Below, one piece after another: positions 12,361 through 23,324 of a DNA stretch of 64,000 nt. Below the pieces are notes generated by a model. That model had not been told where the DNA came from and searched no databases. It worked only from the letters and a program-made list of their open reading frames with translations. A program made the position numbers and the translations under genes. The stretch is from Miscanthus floridulus. Its lineage: Eukaryota; Streptophyta; Magnoliopsida; Poales; Poaceae. Location of the stretch: contig NC_089595.1 in NCBI RefSeq assembly GCF_019320115.1, forward strand, positions 113,605,162 to 113,669,161. Direction: 5' to 3'. How positions within the stretch are numbered: the stretch's first letter is position 1; every line of letters starts with the position of its first letter.

Positions 12361-12870
12361 CTACTAAAAAGGCACAAATCTAGTACACAGATTAAATGTA
12401 AATTTATTAGAACGTGTATAGTCCAATCATATCGTATAGACTTGGGTCAGAACTTCCGACTGTCGGAAGTTCTGACTCACATCAGGACTTTCGACGGCCA
12501 CAATAACTGTGCAGGCTAAGTGACTGGGCATCAGGACTTTCGGCATGAGTCGTGACTTCCGACTGTTGGGAGTTCCAGCTTACGTCGGGACTTCCGACAC
12601 CAATAGTCACTGAAAATATTCTACGTGCTCGTGGAGTGCTAGGGTGTCTCTCTTTTGATTTTGTTTTTATGCTTGAGCACTATATCTTCCTTAGACCAAC
12701 TAAGTTTGCATCCCTCTTTATAGTGCGGTAGATCCTAAACTCAAAAATAAAAATAAAACCATTGGAGAGCGCATAATGAGTAATAGCTGTGACATATCTC
12801 ATTAAGATCACATTGGTCCCTACTTTTGATGTCATCAATACACCAAAACCCACATAGGGGGCAAATGCAC
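12361..12870. repeat. Non-coding insertion-like segment with TTCCGAC palindromes
   Basis: This block separates the convergent PMD1 and GRF-finger genes and has no coding content. It holds repeated variants of CGGGACTTCCGAC and a near-perfect palindrome: GTCAGAACTTCCGAC at 12446-12460 and its exact reverse complement at 12462-12476. The right half, read on the minus strand, resembles Copia LTR sequence (GGTGTATTGATGACATC), so it may be a reversed LTR fragment; no termini were found. Confidence 0.4.
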
Positions 12871-12880
12871 ATTCAAATCC

Positions 12881-14677
12881 TCAGTACTGAGTAAGTAATT
12901 CATCATCCGAGTACCAGTCCTCTACCACAACCCTGATGCTGTGGCTAGGCTCACCTACGTTGCTCTGACCTGCCTGTCGCCTGTAGTAAGCGACCTTTGC
13001 TTCATCTACGGCTGCTACGGCCTGAGTGAAGAACACGTCATCATCCTCTTCTGCCTGCAAGCCCGCCTCTGCTAAAGCGATAAGCTCGCTCAGTCTGCTA
13101 GTGTCATCCTCAGCCTCCTCCACCTGTAAGCCCGCCTCTACTAGAGTGATAAGCTCGCTCAGTCTACTAGTATCATGCTCAGCCTCCTACGCCTACAAGC
13201 CCGCCTCTGCTAGAGCAATAAGCTCACTCAGTCTGCCAGTGTCGTCTCCATTCTCATCTCCCTCATCAGACAACACAATTGGTGACTAAACGGTGCGACC
13301 AGCTTGGATCTATGCTCATCTAACTTCTTCTCCTCATACCTTGTATGAGCCACCTCTACAGCATGTTCCTCGCTGCAACCAATCCCTTCATGTATAAAAT
13401 GCAATCAGTTAGCAACGCGATTATATTACGTTTAAAATCAGGCAACGAAAAAAAGGTATTCAAGCACTCACTGGCACATAATGCAACAATATGCTCATTC
13501 AAGACCTGCATCTATACTCTTGTCTCCTCCCTTGCCTCCTTCCTTGCCCTATCCTCCTTAACGTCATCCGCATCTCCAATCCCCATTTGTTAAGCCCAAC
13601 ATCGATCGGGTTATAAATACCACGCTGTCTTGCAAACTCACGCATCTTTTCTTTGTGATGTTTAATGAATAGGTTGATGTAGTCAGGTCCATATCCCCTC
13701 TTCCATGTAATTACTTGTCTCCTCTTCAGTTCATCCAAGAACTTAGCTTGACCATCATGACATTCCCACCTGCATTTCCTAGTGCTCTGTTTAAAAGAAA
13801 TATTATATCATATATGTCTTAGCAAAAGAAATAAAATACGATTTCATGTTTACCATAAAAATAACCAACCTCATCATACTCAACCATATGGCTGTAATAA
13901 TGGCCTATTCCAAGCTCCGAAGGGACTAGGCCATAGTTGGATTTAACACCACATTCGCACATGACAGGAGGTGCTTTGTAAATTGCCCTTTTTTCTTCTT
14001 TTCCTTAACCTTTCGCGGTTCTTCCGGTCATTGGTTCTTAGGACCATACAACCACTCCTTGAAATGACACTTCGCCATTGAAAACACCTAAATAAGGTGA
14101 CATTAGTACATGGACACATATAGCTCAACATTTCAACACATACACTTTGCACTTACTTCATGCTTGTTTGGACACACAAACTCCAACGTATTCTCAGGGT
14201 TTATCACAGCTCGATCTCCACAATCACATAGAGGACGTTCCTCGAGGCATCTAACTGCGGCTAGGTGTTTCTCCTTAGTCATTATTGGCGGAGGGTTAGG
14301 GGGGTGGAACCCACCGCTTGAAGTGCTCACGTGGATGTCTCCCTCTAAACCAATTGTCGAAAAGGAGATACCTAGGATCAAACTTGTCTGCACCATCGAT
14401 CCACTGAAAGAAATAGCACCTCTCATGGTCCTACACAACGAGATTCCAACAAAATATTAGTAGCATAGTGGAAATAATTTCTTACATTAAAAGGACTGCA
14501 TGTGTAGAAGCACTGTGCCGCTGTGTCCGGATGTTTCGATTGAAAAACATGGGCTGAGAAACCACAGTCACAGTTAGGGATAGGGAGGTCAGGAGGGACG
14601 GGGGCATCTTTGCTAGACGCGTCGGGGTATAATTCTCGAGGACGACCCTGTTTTTGCTAAAACTCCTCCCGAAACAT
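12881..14677 (-). pseudogene. Gene with three GRF-like zinc fingers and a repeat-rich C-terminus, decayed
   Basis: I do not recognise a named gene. Five exon-like blocks can be read. The first (14677-14484) has NCDCGFSAHVF then QCFYTC. The second (about 14437-14160) continues with RCYFFQWIDG, so the two form a classic GRF zinc finger (CxCG, CFYxC, CxFFQW); it then has LCDCGDRAVI and FVCPNKHE. The third (about 14090-13871) has KCHFKEWLYG, completing finger two, then MCECGVKSNYGLVPSELGIG. The fourth (about 13795-13450) has KCRWECHDG and KRGYGPDYINLFIKHH. The last carries 23-residue repeats and ends at 12881. GRF fingers bind single-stranded nucleic acid in several DNA-repair proteins; the role here is unknown. 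In-frame stops (first exon, third exon, repeats) and a frameshift near 14305 mark it as decayed. It is convergent with PMD1. Confidence 0.6.
13053..13259 (-). repeat. Three 69-bp tandem repeats in the last exon of the GRF-finger gene
   Basis: The word AAGCCCGCCTCT recurs at 13059, 13128 and 13197, exactly 69 bp apart, within otherwise similar units. As 69 is a multiple of three, each unit adds 23 codons, read on the minus strand as TxRLSELIALAEAGLQ plus acidic residues. The middle unit has in-frame stops. Expansion in whole-codon steps suggests it arose while the frame was still coding. Confidence 0.85.
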
Positions 14678-15189
14678 TGTTTGCATCTAACAAAACGGAT
14701 GTAATTTAACAAACATAAATCAAACATCACAAATAAATGTCAATGATAACCATAACTACAATACAACCAATTTCGTTCTAAGAACAAAAAACAATTAACA
14801 TTAAACCCTAAACCTAGGGTTTTCCATTTGATGCACAACAATAAACCCATAACATAACTACATGCGTCTAGGTTTGCTAGCTTTTCCACGTATTGGCATC
14901 ATCCTACGGTTGTATAATACAAATATTGAGGGATAGAATGAAACCCTAAGTAATGACGATTCTTAGGTTGAAAATCTGACTAATATTTACCGAATTGATG
15001 CAAAAAAAACAAGGAGGGGAGCGAGCATACCTTGCTCTCGAAGATCTACGGATCAAATCAAAGTTTTCAAGGTCCAATATGCTGATTCGTGAGGTAGAAC
15101 GAAGTGGGGAGGGATAAAACCCGAGAGAGAGGAGAAAGAAGAGGAAGAAGGCTCGAGCAGGAAGGTTGGGGCCGAGGTTAAAACACAAG
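14678..15189. other. Upstream region of the GRF-finger gene; no gene seen
   Basis: This AT-rich sequence lies between the first GRF exon and the inverted-repeat cluster. A promoter or 5' leader of the minus-strand gene would lie here, but no clear TATA box or splice pattern was pinned down. Confidence 0.4.
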
Positions 15190-15403
15190 CTCGGCGCCAG
15201 TCACCCTGGCACTGAGCTCGGCACCGAGCTCAACTCTAAGATCTAGACGCCGAGCTCAGCGTCAAGATCTACTGCGTCAGAGTGACTGGCATCGAGCTCC
15301 CTGCCATGTCACCTCCATGTGGGTCTCGAGCCAAAGAGCTCGGCGCCAGAGATGCTGGCGCCGAGACGTGTTAGCTCGGCACCAGCATCGATGGCGCCGA
15401 GCT
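15190..15403. repeat. Cluster of inverted repeats with 7-nt spacers (CTCGGCGCCA type)
   Basis: Three inverted repeats share the form CTCGGCGCCA-N7-TGGCGCCGAG. They are 15190-15199/15207-15216 (two mismatches), 15339-15348/15356-15365 (perfect) and 15373-15384/15392-15403 (12-bp arms, one mismatch). Additional single arms and the spacer-less GAGCTCGGCACCGAGCTC lie between them. The cluster is about 500-700 bp upstream of the minus-strand GRF-finger gene. Such arrays can be transposase-binding subterminal repeats or promoter elements; which applies here is not shown. Confidence 0.8.
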
Positions 15404-15828
15404 AAGAGTCCAGATTCTAAAATCTTTCCTCCAGATACGTATTTATGAAAAAAAAACTTTCAAAAAAAGAGCTAAAAATAAAAAAATTCGGCCGGGAGCA
15501 CCTGCGGTAGTGGCAACGATGGTGCCAATGCTAAGGAAGATGGGGTGACGCAATCCGCAACCAGTTGTGGCTTAGCCCTCTCCTGCTTCGATGATGCAAT
15601 TGTCTTTGTTTTGATGTTATGGGGCTCCCTAGTAGAGTATTAAATTGTTGAATGATATTGCGATCAAATGCGCTAGATTGGATGAAACTGATCCACAGAC
15701 CCTAATCCTAACGGAATACCTACAAGCGATGTCCAAGTATCTTGGTAAAACTCCTTCAGTCTCTCTCTGTATGTGCGTGTCTATACAAAATTTTACCGGT
15801 TCATAACATTTGACCATATAGAGACTAA

Positions 15829-16038
15829 GTGAGCGTAGCTTAGCTGGTTGGGTTACTTATGGTGAAACATGTCTACTTAGTTTAAGTCCTCGACCTACAC
15901 CAGGTGTTTGTATTTTTGTAGATTTATTTCTGGATTTAGTGATGCTGTTTTTTTATTGACAGGCGACGTGCATGTTGTCTTTGACCGAGGTCTTGAAAAT
16001 GTTTTATCAACGTTGTGTAGGAACCTGTCCACTTGAAT
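15829..16038 (+). mobile_element. tRNA-derived SINE-like element
   Basis: The sequence starts GTGAGCGTAGCTTAGCTGG. It has a Pol III A box TAGCTTAGCTGG at 15836-15847 and a B-box-like GTTTAAGTCCT at 15880-15890, 44 bp apart, as in tRNA genes and plant tRNA-derived SINEs of the p-SINE/Au type. No full tRNA follows. The 13-bp word ATAACATTTGACC occurs on both sides (15803-15815 and 16039-16051) and may be the target duplication, although 13 bases separate the left copy from the SINE head. Confidence 0.5.
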
Positions 16039-16429
16039 ATAACATTTGACCGAAGTCTATATAGAGGCTCATTTAATTCGAATGAAACAAAACCTAACAT
16101 ATCGAGAGTTTATTGAAAAGCCACATGTTAGGACGGCTGCATGCATCCGTGATGCTCATGGGGCAATACCACTGCAGACATGCATACGTGGAACACGCAT
16201 TATTGATGTCAAGTCAGCGTGTTGTTCTTTTTAAGGATTAAGGATAGGCCAAGACAATGTTGTAGCAGGACTTGGAAACGGGCGCGGATTTTAGCCCCTC
16301 GTTTGGACTGTGGATTTGGTAGCAATAGTCGGTGCTAAATATGGCCGCGCGCCGTGCCTTCTGCTTAACTCCAAAAGCATTTGTTAGTCCCTTCATTTAT
16401 CGCTGAATAAATTAATTTATAAAATTATC

Positions 16430-16612
16430 TTAAGCTAAATTTTTTTTAGGTCTGACCAGATTTATAGAAAAAAGCTCCGAAATTTATGACACTAAATTAG
16501 TGTCAATAAGAATGCTATAAAATATATATGTTCATAATATGTTTGTTTGGTGTCATAAATATTGTTATCATTTTCTATAAATTTGATCAACATTATAAAA
16601 TTTTTAACTTAA
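16430..16612. mobile_element. Degenerate AT-rich MITE-like inverted repeat
   Basis: The left part, TATCTTAAGCTAAATTTTTT then AGATTTATAGAAA, is mirrored on the right by TTTCTATAAATTTGATC and AAATTTTTAACTTAAGACA. This gives a long, imperfect fold-back typical of small non-autonomous DNA transposons. No target duplication was confirmed. Confidence 0.35.
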
Positions 16613-17268
16613 GACAACCTTAAAACGAATAAAAAAAACACCCCTGCTGCATATACTAGAGAAATGCCTAAAATGATACTACTCTGCTGACATGGACACC
16701 GCCCTTGGATTAAGAAAATCATCAAGAGGCAGTTGGCCCAAGTAACATATCTTGCAGCAAGAGGCCTTTAATATCATTCTAGCCCAAACAAGTTTAGCCC
16801 CATCTCAGGAAAACAGTGGCTGCAGCAAGATCGCTATTAATTTGATAAAACCGTTAAAGGAATAAAAGGAAATTATAATATTGTTTTCCAAACTTCCATG
16901 TGGTAGTGTCTCCAGGTACCGAAGTGGAAAAAATTCGGTGAGGGCCATCCCTATCACGACACCGTGTGGATGTATGCTGACGCTTGGTCCATGAGACAAC
17001 GAATTTATCATGCGTACGTTTAAAATGATACCATAACCCACATTTCAGTTGTACAGTCCTCACCACGTGAATCGTGAATGGTCCTCACCGATCCCCCCCC
17101 CCCCCCCTGAAACAGCATGTGTTATTAGATCGAGTGATCTGGTGAGCTTTCTCGTGCGTAAAATCCCTAAAAATTAATGGTCGCCATTGAATTTAATTTC
17201 AAAAATACTTTCCCTCTAGTTGATCGTGTGTGGTGATCCTGGCAAAGCATGGACGAGGGCGAGCACTG
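16613..17268. other. Intergenic stretch, no gene seen
   Basis: No coding potential is visible on either strand. A run of 15 C residues occupies 17093-17107. Confidence 0.5.
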
Positions 17269-17495
17269 CACTACTAGTACCAGAGGACTGCTAGAAGTTC
17301 CTCTCGGTTTTTTATGCCGTCAGGAAAAACCACCCGCTTGTTCCTGCCAGTTTTCCCTGTTTCATGTCGGTTCAATATAGCCGTCAGTAATTTTGACTAC
17401 TAGCGTGGGTTTTGTCCAGCCGGCAGAAGTCAGTTTTTGGAAAACCGTCCAGAATTCCTATACCGACAAGGATTTTCCGTTGTTATCGTGTAGTG
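17269..17495. mobile_element. Small CACTA-like non-autonomous element
   Basis: The left end reads CACTACTAGTAC; the right end, read on the other strand, is CACTACACGATAAC. Inside are repeated GCCGTCAG/CCGTCAGTAA-like words of the kind found as subterminal repeats in grass CACTA elements. The expected 3-bp target duplication is not seen (CTG against AAG), so the assignment rests on the ends only. Confidence 0.42.
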
Positions 17496-17834
17496 AAGTG
17501 CCCAAGTCGCTATCTCTTGTGTTTGTGGCCACGCTTGTGTTGCCTCTTGTGTTTGTGGCCTCACATTGCAGATGGCTACTGCATTTCGGAGTTGTTATGT
17601 ACTAGTGTCAGGGCGCGCGCATTCGCGCGCCCGGGGATAAGTGTGGGTGCAGAAAGTGATGCACGCGCTCGAGGATAAGTGTGGGTCCAGAATGTGCCGT
17701 GAAGCAGCCGAATAATGTGGTTTGGTCTATTTATATAGATTACTGAAAGGCATGCCTATAACCAGCATGGTAGGGCATCAGAGCATTATACAAGCAAGGT
17801 TCACATAAATAGCATGGTGGATCATATACTGAAT

Positions 17835-17951
17835 ATTACACAGTTCTATTTAGTACTAAACACACAAGACTCAGAAGTTCACTACAGGTTGCAATGTACA
17901 TAGGGATTACACAGTTGTCTTTAGCACTAAACACACAAGACTCAGAAGTTA
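17835..17951. repeat. Short tandem duplication, 71-bp unit
   Basis: The phrase ATTACACAGTT, then TTTAG, then ACTAAACACACAAGACTCAG occurs at 17835 and again at 17906, 71 bp apart, with a few substitutions. Confidence 0.7.
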
Positions 17952-19924
17952 GGTATGTAAAGTCACGCCAATTTTGAGTCATCTTGCGAAAACTAAAAAG
18001 GCAAATGTTGGAATGGAACATGGAGGCCCGTGTAAACTGAGACACTCCATGGAATTGAGCTAAGGAAAACATGTAGAATTAGATACGATCGGATATGTAA
18101 GCCAAATAGGTTGGCAGTAGTAGCGGCAGACGGCATGGTTTTGACGTAGCTAGAATTGGAACCATATGTATCAACCTGCAGGAACCACAATCAAACAGTT
18201 GTATTATGAGCAGAGGATACATAAATTGTTCTAAGTCAACCAAATGTAGCAAATGCAGTGGACATAGGCCATGGATAGGCCTCTGGGTGTTAAAATAAAC
18301 GGGAAGCATTCATCCATAGAAGAAGGGTATTGTGTGGCAAAAAAAAAGAATTTGGCTTGGAAGCAAAAATAGAAGTGCTAGATGTAAATAATAGAAGGCA
18401 AGATAAAGTGTTGTACACTTAACATCTAGTCGTTCAGCAGCTATAGCGGATAAAGGGGACAATTTCCTACAAACTCAGGTATTTCTTGGTGCTTTCTTAA
18501 ATAATTGATAAACAGTAACGCATTTTGGTAAAAAAAATGGCGTGCAAAATTAAGAAAAGCAAGTCACTACCTGCAGCACAATTAATAGTAGTGCCTTTTT
18601 TCACTCACTGTGTTGTGGCCATTCATAACTGAACATCTAAGAAGTAAAAATGAGGGAGCAAGAGAGATTGTGCAAGTTTATGCAGGTTTTGTTCAGTGTG
18701 TAATAACAGGTTGTGTTCAGGACGACACATGCAGCCAAGCCAATTTATTCAATCAGACTTGAATGTACAGAAGTCATCATGAAATAGAATGAAGAAGCAG
18801 ACAGCCATACCTTACAAATAAACTGCCAATCAAATTATATGTGAACCAGAAACGAGATCCATCAGATCAGATACTCTTTCTCCAACTATTCAGCTATCGT
18901 TGTATATCACCAGTGGATTGCTGAAATGGGCTATGTAGATAAGTCTGAAACCAATGAAAAGAAATTGCAGCACCTAGACCATAATAATTGAATTTAAATT
19001 CAGTCAAAAAGTTAGACGTCGACAATTTCTCAGATTGAGGTTTGGCCCCCAACATTTATGAAAGCAGAGATGATAGACATTGTAAGATGTAAATTGAGGT
19101 GGCTAGCTGTATGAATGGGAACTCATTCTATAGAATCCAGAGCACTGAAAGAAACCTCTGAAGATATAGTAGCAGGTATGTATCAATATAAAAATTGTCA
19201 AGTTCCCATTTGTCATAGCCTTTCTTTAAACACGTAGGGGAATAGAACCTATTTTTTTTCTAATAAAAACAAACACTTGTAGCTATACATCATCATAGGG
19301 AATGTGAGTGATAGGTGGCCTTCACATTCTAATGGCAAAGGCCCAATACCTATTTAACTCGATCATATAAACTGAGAGATTTGGCGCCTAAAAGTATACT
19401 CGACTAAACAGAAACCACCTGACGCATGAACTTTAGGCATCTTCAGGCTACCTATCGAGCCGTTGTTGAAGGTTAGTTCATACTAAAACGATGCCTTTTT
19501 AAGGAGATCACAGCTTAACACTATATGTAACCATTCAAAACACATCGGTACACTTGTAGTTGTTATCGGTAGCTACTGAACCAAAATCTGCTAGCATAGG
19601 AAACCTGGCATAGAAATGGTTATTTCAGTCCTAATTCATTAGTGTCACTCTACAAAGCTTATGAAATCAAAGCACGCTGACCAGAAAAATAAATGTGAAG
19701 CTTTGGGTCCTATTGTTAAAAATTGCATATTGATACTTAGTAACTGAGCAAATTTGTCTGTTTCCTAATTAACTCCAAACACCTCTGACAAACATTATTG
19801 TACATATAAAAATGATTAGAGATGCCAAGAGCCAGAACCAAGGCTTTAAAAGGTTCAATTGAAGTACAGGCATTATCTTTTCCTAGCTAATAAGATTAGA
19901 GTCTTGAAAGTGAAAAAATGGTAG

Positions 19925-20870
19925 GCATGATACACATAACAAAATGCTTGATCTATGTCTGAATGAGGTATACTACTGGAGCACGGATCAAAATGTGAAG
20001 CTTCATTATTTGAGCATACCATTTCGCTCCAGGTAGGTTTATAAAAATAAGATCGTCATGGTCAACTTAAATCACTTTGTGAGACCTAGCTGGAGCTGGC
20101 ACGTCCTTCTGTGTTAGTCATTAGTCAATGATGATGATGGATTAGTTCACCCAAATTACTATCTTGGAAAAACTATAGTAGGATGTACAAATCGACATGC
20201 AAAGGAATGAAACAAGGCCAAATCTAAACAACAATCTTGCTTGTCATTACCTAAGCAGCGTAGCAGTCAAATAATTGATAACAAAATAATTTGTGTACTA
20301 TGCTTTAAAACATATCAGATCATACAGGAAAGGGCCAACAATTCATGGTCATAAGTTGTGAAGTGTAATTATGTGACACACATAACAAATTACTTTATGT
20401 ATGTCTGAATGAGGTATATTACTGGAGCATGGAGCCAAATCTGAAGCTTCATTATTTGAGTGTATTATTTCGCTTCAGGTAGGTAAAAAATAAGATAATC
20501 ATGATCAATCTGAATCATTTTGTGAGACCTAGCTGATGCTGGACTGTAACAATTCAATATTATTGTTTGAGCATGATCTAACCTGAATTTGGCTGTAATT
20601 TGTTGTAGAAAGCAGGTCCTTTTGCGGTAGTCAACGACAACGATCGATCGCCTCACCCAAAGTATCATCTAGATAAACTATAGTAGAGGACGTACAAATC
20701 AGCCTGCAAAAGCATGAAACATGGCTAAATACAAACAACGATCTCGCTCGTCAATACTTAAGCAATATAGCAGTCTAGCAATCAATATCAAAATTATACG
20801 TGCATTGCGCTTCGAAACTTATCAGATCATATGGGAGAATGTCAACAGTTTATCAGATCATATAAACTAT
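19925..20870. repeat. Diverged tandem duplication of about 445-510 bp
   Basis: Sequence from about 19930 to 20340 recurs from about 20375 to 20860 in the same order. Shared markers include TCTGAATGAGGTAT (19958 and 20404), GAAGCTTCATTATTTGAG, TGTGAGACCTAGCTG (20078 and 20521) and TATCAGATCAT (20313 and 20820). The offset grows from 443-446 to 507 because the second copy has about 60 extra bases. Divergence is substantial, so the duplication is old. Confidence 0.75.
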
Positions 20871-22198
20871 GAACTTTTTATATAGATTCATAGTTTAAAC
20901 CAACACGGCTGTGCATAGTCATTGTTGGCACCGTAGTGAACCATTGAAACGGTCCAATTGGAATAGACTGCTTCTCAAGAAGATGGAAGCTAATTGCTTG
21001 ATGATCCAATTTTTCATTCACAACAGCATCATGTAAGCAAGTGTTTTTATTGCAGATTTAGTTAATTTGGAGGAACAACAAAATGAGCTAATAATCTGAG
21101 CATCTAAAAAAATCTCCAAGCAAGGTTTCTATCAGGACCTGCAGTAATGACAATAGCTTAATCTATATTGGCCTTGCCATTGTAAAAGAACAACCAATCT
21201 TCAAATGAACTGCAACCAATCCATCGATAGTTGTGAGTTTTAAACATTTGGTACTAAACGGAATGCATTATTGCTAGCTAAAAAGATATGCTGATTATAT
21301 ACGAATTTGAATAGCATTTGCAGGTAGGGAAAATATACCAGACCAAAGCGTGGCAAGGCAACAGGTAGTGCCTTTGACTCTGTCCGCAGTGCCAATCCTG
21401 CAAAAAGATTTGTTACGAACTCACTCCAAAACTATGAATCTTGACTCTAAGGAAAACTCTATGCACTGCAAAACTGTACAAATGGCAAAGCACTATTCTC
21501 AATATTGAACATGTATGAAATCAAACTTGAACCCACCAAAATAAATACGAATCACAGATGAAACCATGAACTAACATTGTGTAGGCACAATAAGAGCCTA
21601 GTTGAAATCTGAAGAAAATATATAGAAATAATAGCATTGTGTAACACGTAACCAGAAATAACATTATGAAAAAGGAAAAGAAAACAAATAACAACAGAAG
21701 GAGGAGGCATGCAAGAAAGATACCGCACATAAAGTATTCATATTGTGCCTACACGGCACATCACAATTTATCTACATGTGAGCTGCATAGACAATAATAA
21801 ATAGGCACAATAAGTTAAATTGTTAAGTAAACAAACATACCTCTCAAATAGTGGAGGAATCACGAATCCAACCTGAATAAAATAGTAATCGAATCATGAA
21901 TCCAACCTACATGAATCCAACCTACATAAAACAAGTAGTCAACCTAAACAAATAGTACACAAAAATGGCTGCTAGGGATTCATTGAACAAAACACACCGC
22001 ATCCATCCAATCAAAGATCCCATAGCCGAAAACATTTAGGGTGACGTGGATGTGTGTTTCTGCAAGGATCTCTACGGTAAAGAGAGACAATGTATCTTCA
22101 CCTAGATCGCGTCGCAGGCCTCCCATGTAAAAAAGTAGCACAACTCAACTATACAAATTAACAAATCAAGACATACCTAGGGTTTCCTGTAGCACAAC

Positions 22199-22555
22199 AA
22201 GACACGCGGAGGAGAGGGAGGAGGCGGCGGTGCTAGGAAGCAACGACGCCGGCGGGATGGAGATGGGAGAGGCGCCACCAGGAAGCAGCTACGCATGCGG
22301 GATGGAGGTGGGAGAGGCGCCGCCCCACTCGTGTGCAGCGGCAGCCGTTGGCGTGACCGCGGCGGGAGAGGCAGCGAGCAAAGAGACAGGGAGAGAGGAG
22401 GAGGAGGGCACGACGTGGGAGAAGGGAGGAAGAGGACGGCGTGGGTGGAGCGGAGGAGGCCGCCACCGCCCTGCGCTGTCGGCGCCGTCGCCCATGACCA
22501 CGTCCGTGGAGAGGGAGAAACGGACCGTGAGAGAGAGGAAGAGTAAAGAATAATC
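22199..22555 (-). other. GC-rich exon-like block, possible 5' exon of an unidentified transcript
   Basis: This block is markedly GC-rich between AT-rich neighbours. Read on the minus strand it begins with CT-rich leader sequence and has an ATG (about 22496) opening MGDGADSAGRWRPPPL, a low-complexity Pro/Ser/Ala-rich frame with no known domain. GC-rich, purine/pyrimidine-skewed first exons are typical of grass genes. I found no convincing downstream exons, and the frame runs into stops near 22290. Promoter-associated sequence or a transcript leader is as likely as protein coding. Confidence 0.3.
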
Positions 22556-22698
22556 TGGATAGAGAAGTAGAAGCTGTGTATATATTTGTTTCACCGAATT
22601 CGGATCAGAAGTTAAAGAAGTGGAAGAGAAGCCGAAGATAAGGTGAGAAGCAGGACGAGAAGCTACTTCGCTGGGAAGCCGCTTCAATAAATCTAGAT

Positions 22699-22953
22699 CG
22701 TCCAATCGAAAATCCAATGGCCAAAAATATTTTGGGCAACATGGATGGTGCTCCTGCTCGAGGAGCAGGCCACCCTTGTCGACCGTCCAATCGAAAATCC
22801 AATGGCCAAAAATATTTTGGGCAACGTGGATGGTGCTCCTGCTTGAGGAGCAGGCCACCCTTGTCGGCCGTCCAATCGAAAATCTAATGGCCAAAAATAT
22901 TTTGGGCAACGTGGATGGTGCTCCTGCTCGAGGAGCAGACCACCCTTGTCTGG
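22699..22953. repeat. Three 85-bp tandem repeats, each with a hairpin
   Basis: Units start at 22699, 22784 and 22869 (CGTCCAATCGAAAATC...), exactly 85 bp apart and more than 95% alike by eye. Each contains CCAATGGCCAAAAATATTTT and, except for single changes, the inverted repeat CCTGCTC-GAG-GAGCAGG. The array lies about 150 bp upstream, on the minus strand, of the GC-rich exon-like block. Confidence 0.9.
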
Positions 22954-23112
22954 GTAAATGAGTCCAAAATGCAATGTTTGCTAGTGCTGTACTTGTGTCG
23001 GGTTCAATTCGTGCTTGTACTCTATCACCAGGGGCAACAACGACGAGCACCAGGTTTGGGGAAGTTTGTTGGTGCCATCAAGTTGCTACATTGTGCTGTG
23101 AAATGGAATATA

Positions 23113-23324
23113 CTCCCTGTGTTGTTGGTTTGTGTGCCGTAATTTGACTAAATTTATAGAACATATTAGCAACATTTATATCTCTATATAAATTTATTAT
23201 AAAAATAGATTCAATATATCTAATGATATTAATTATATACTATAAATATTAATATTTTTATATCAATTTAGTCAAAGTTATTTTTTGGAAGTGAGAACGG
23301 CAGTTAAATAAGGGACGGAGAGAG
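23113..23324. mobile_element. Stowaway-type MITE
   Basis: About 212 bp of AT-rich sequence begin CTCCCTGTGTTG and end GGGACGGAGAGAG. They are flanked by TA at 23111-23112 and 23325-23326, the target dinucleotide of Tc1/mariner-related Stowaway elements. It encodes nothing; a mariner transposase would have to act on it in trans. Confidence 0.65.

Larger units (their letters stand above)
17496..22198. other. Long AT-rich stretch without recognisable genes
   Basis: No ORF with a recognisable family, no long splice-consistent coding series and no complete transposon was found. The stretch lies downstream, on the minus strand, of the GC-rich exon-like block at 22199-22555. It could therefore be the intron-rich body of a non-coding transcript, but this is only a possibility. 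Two duplications inside it are listed separately. Confidence 0.45.

Noticed and set aside
13026..13289. Serine-rich + strand ORF over the 69-bp repeats
   Set aside because: It is the antisense shadow of the repeat-bearing exon of the GRF-finger gene.
17393..17678. Short + strand ORFs near the CACTA-like element
   Set aside because: They straddle the element's end and show no family features.
22699..22953. CRISPR-like array
   Set aside because: Head-to-tail repeats without unique spacers in a plant nuclear context.
22289..23050. 253-residue minus-strand ORF
   Set aside because: Most of it is translation of the 85-bp tandem repeats in changing frames plus GC-rich leader; no domain and no codon logic.
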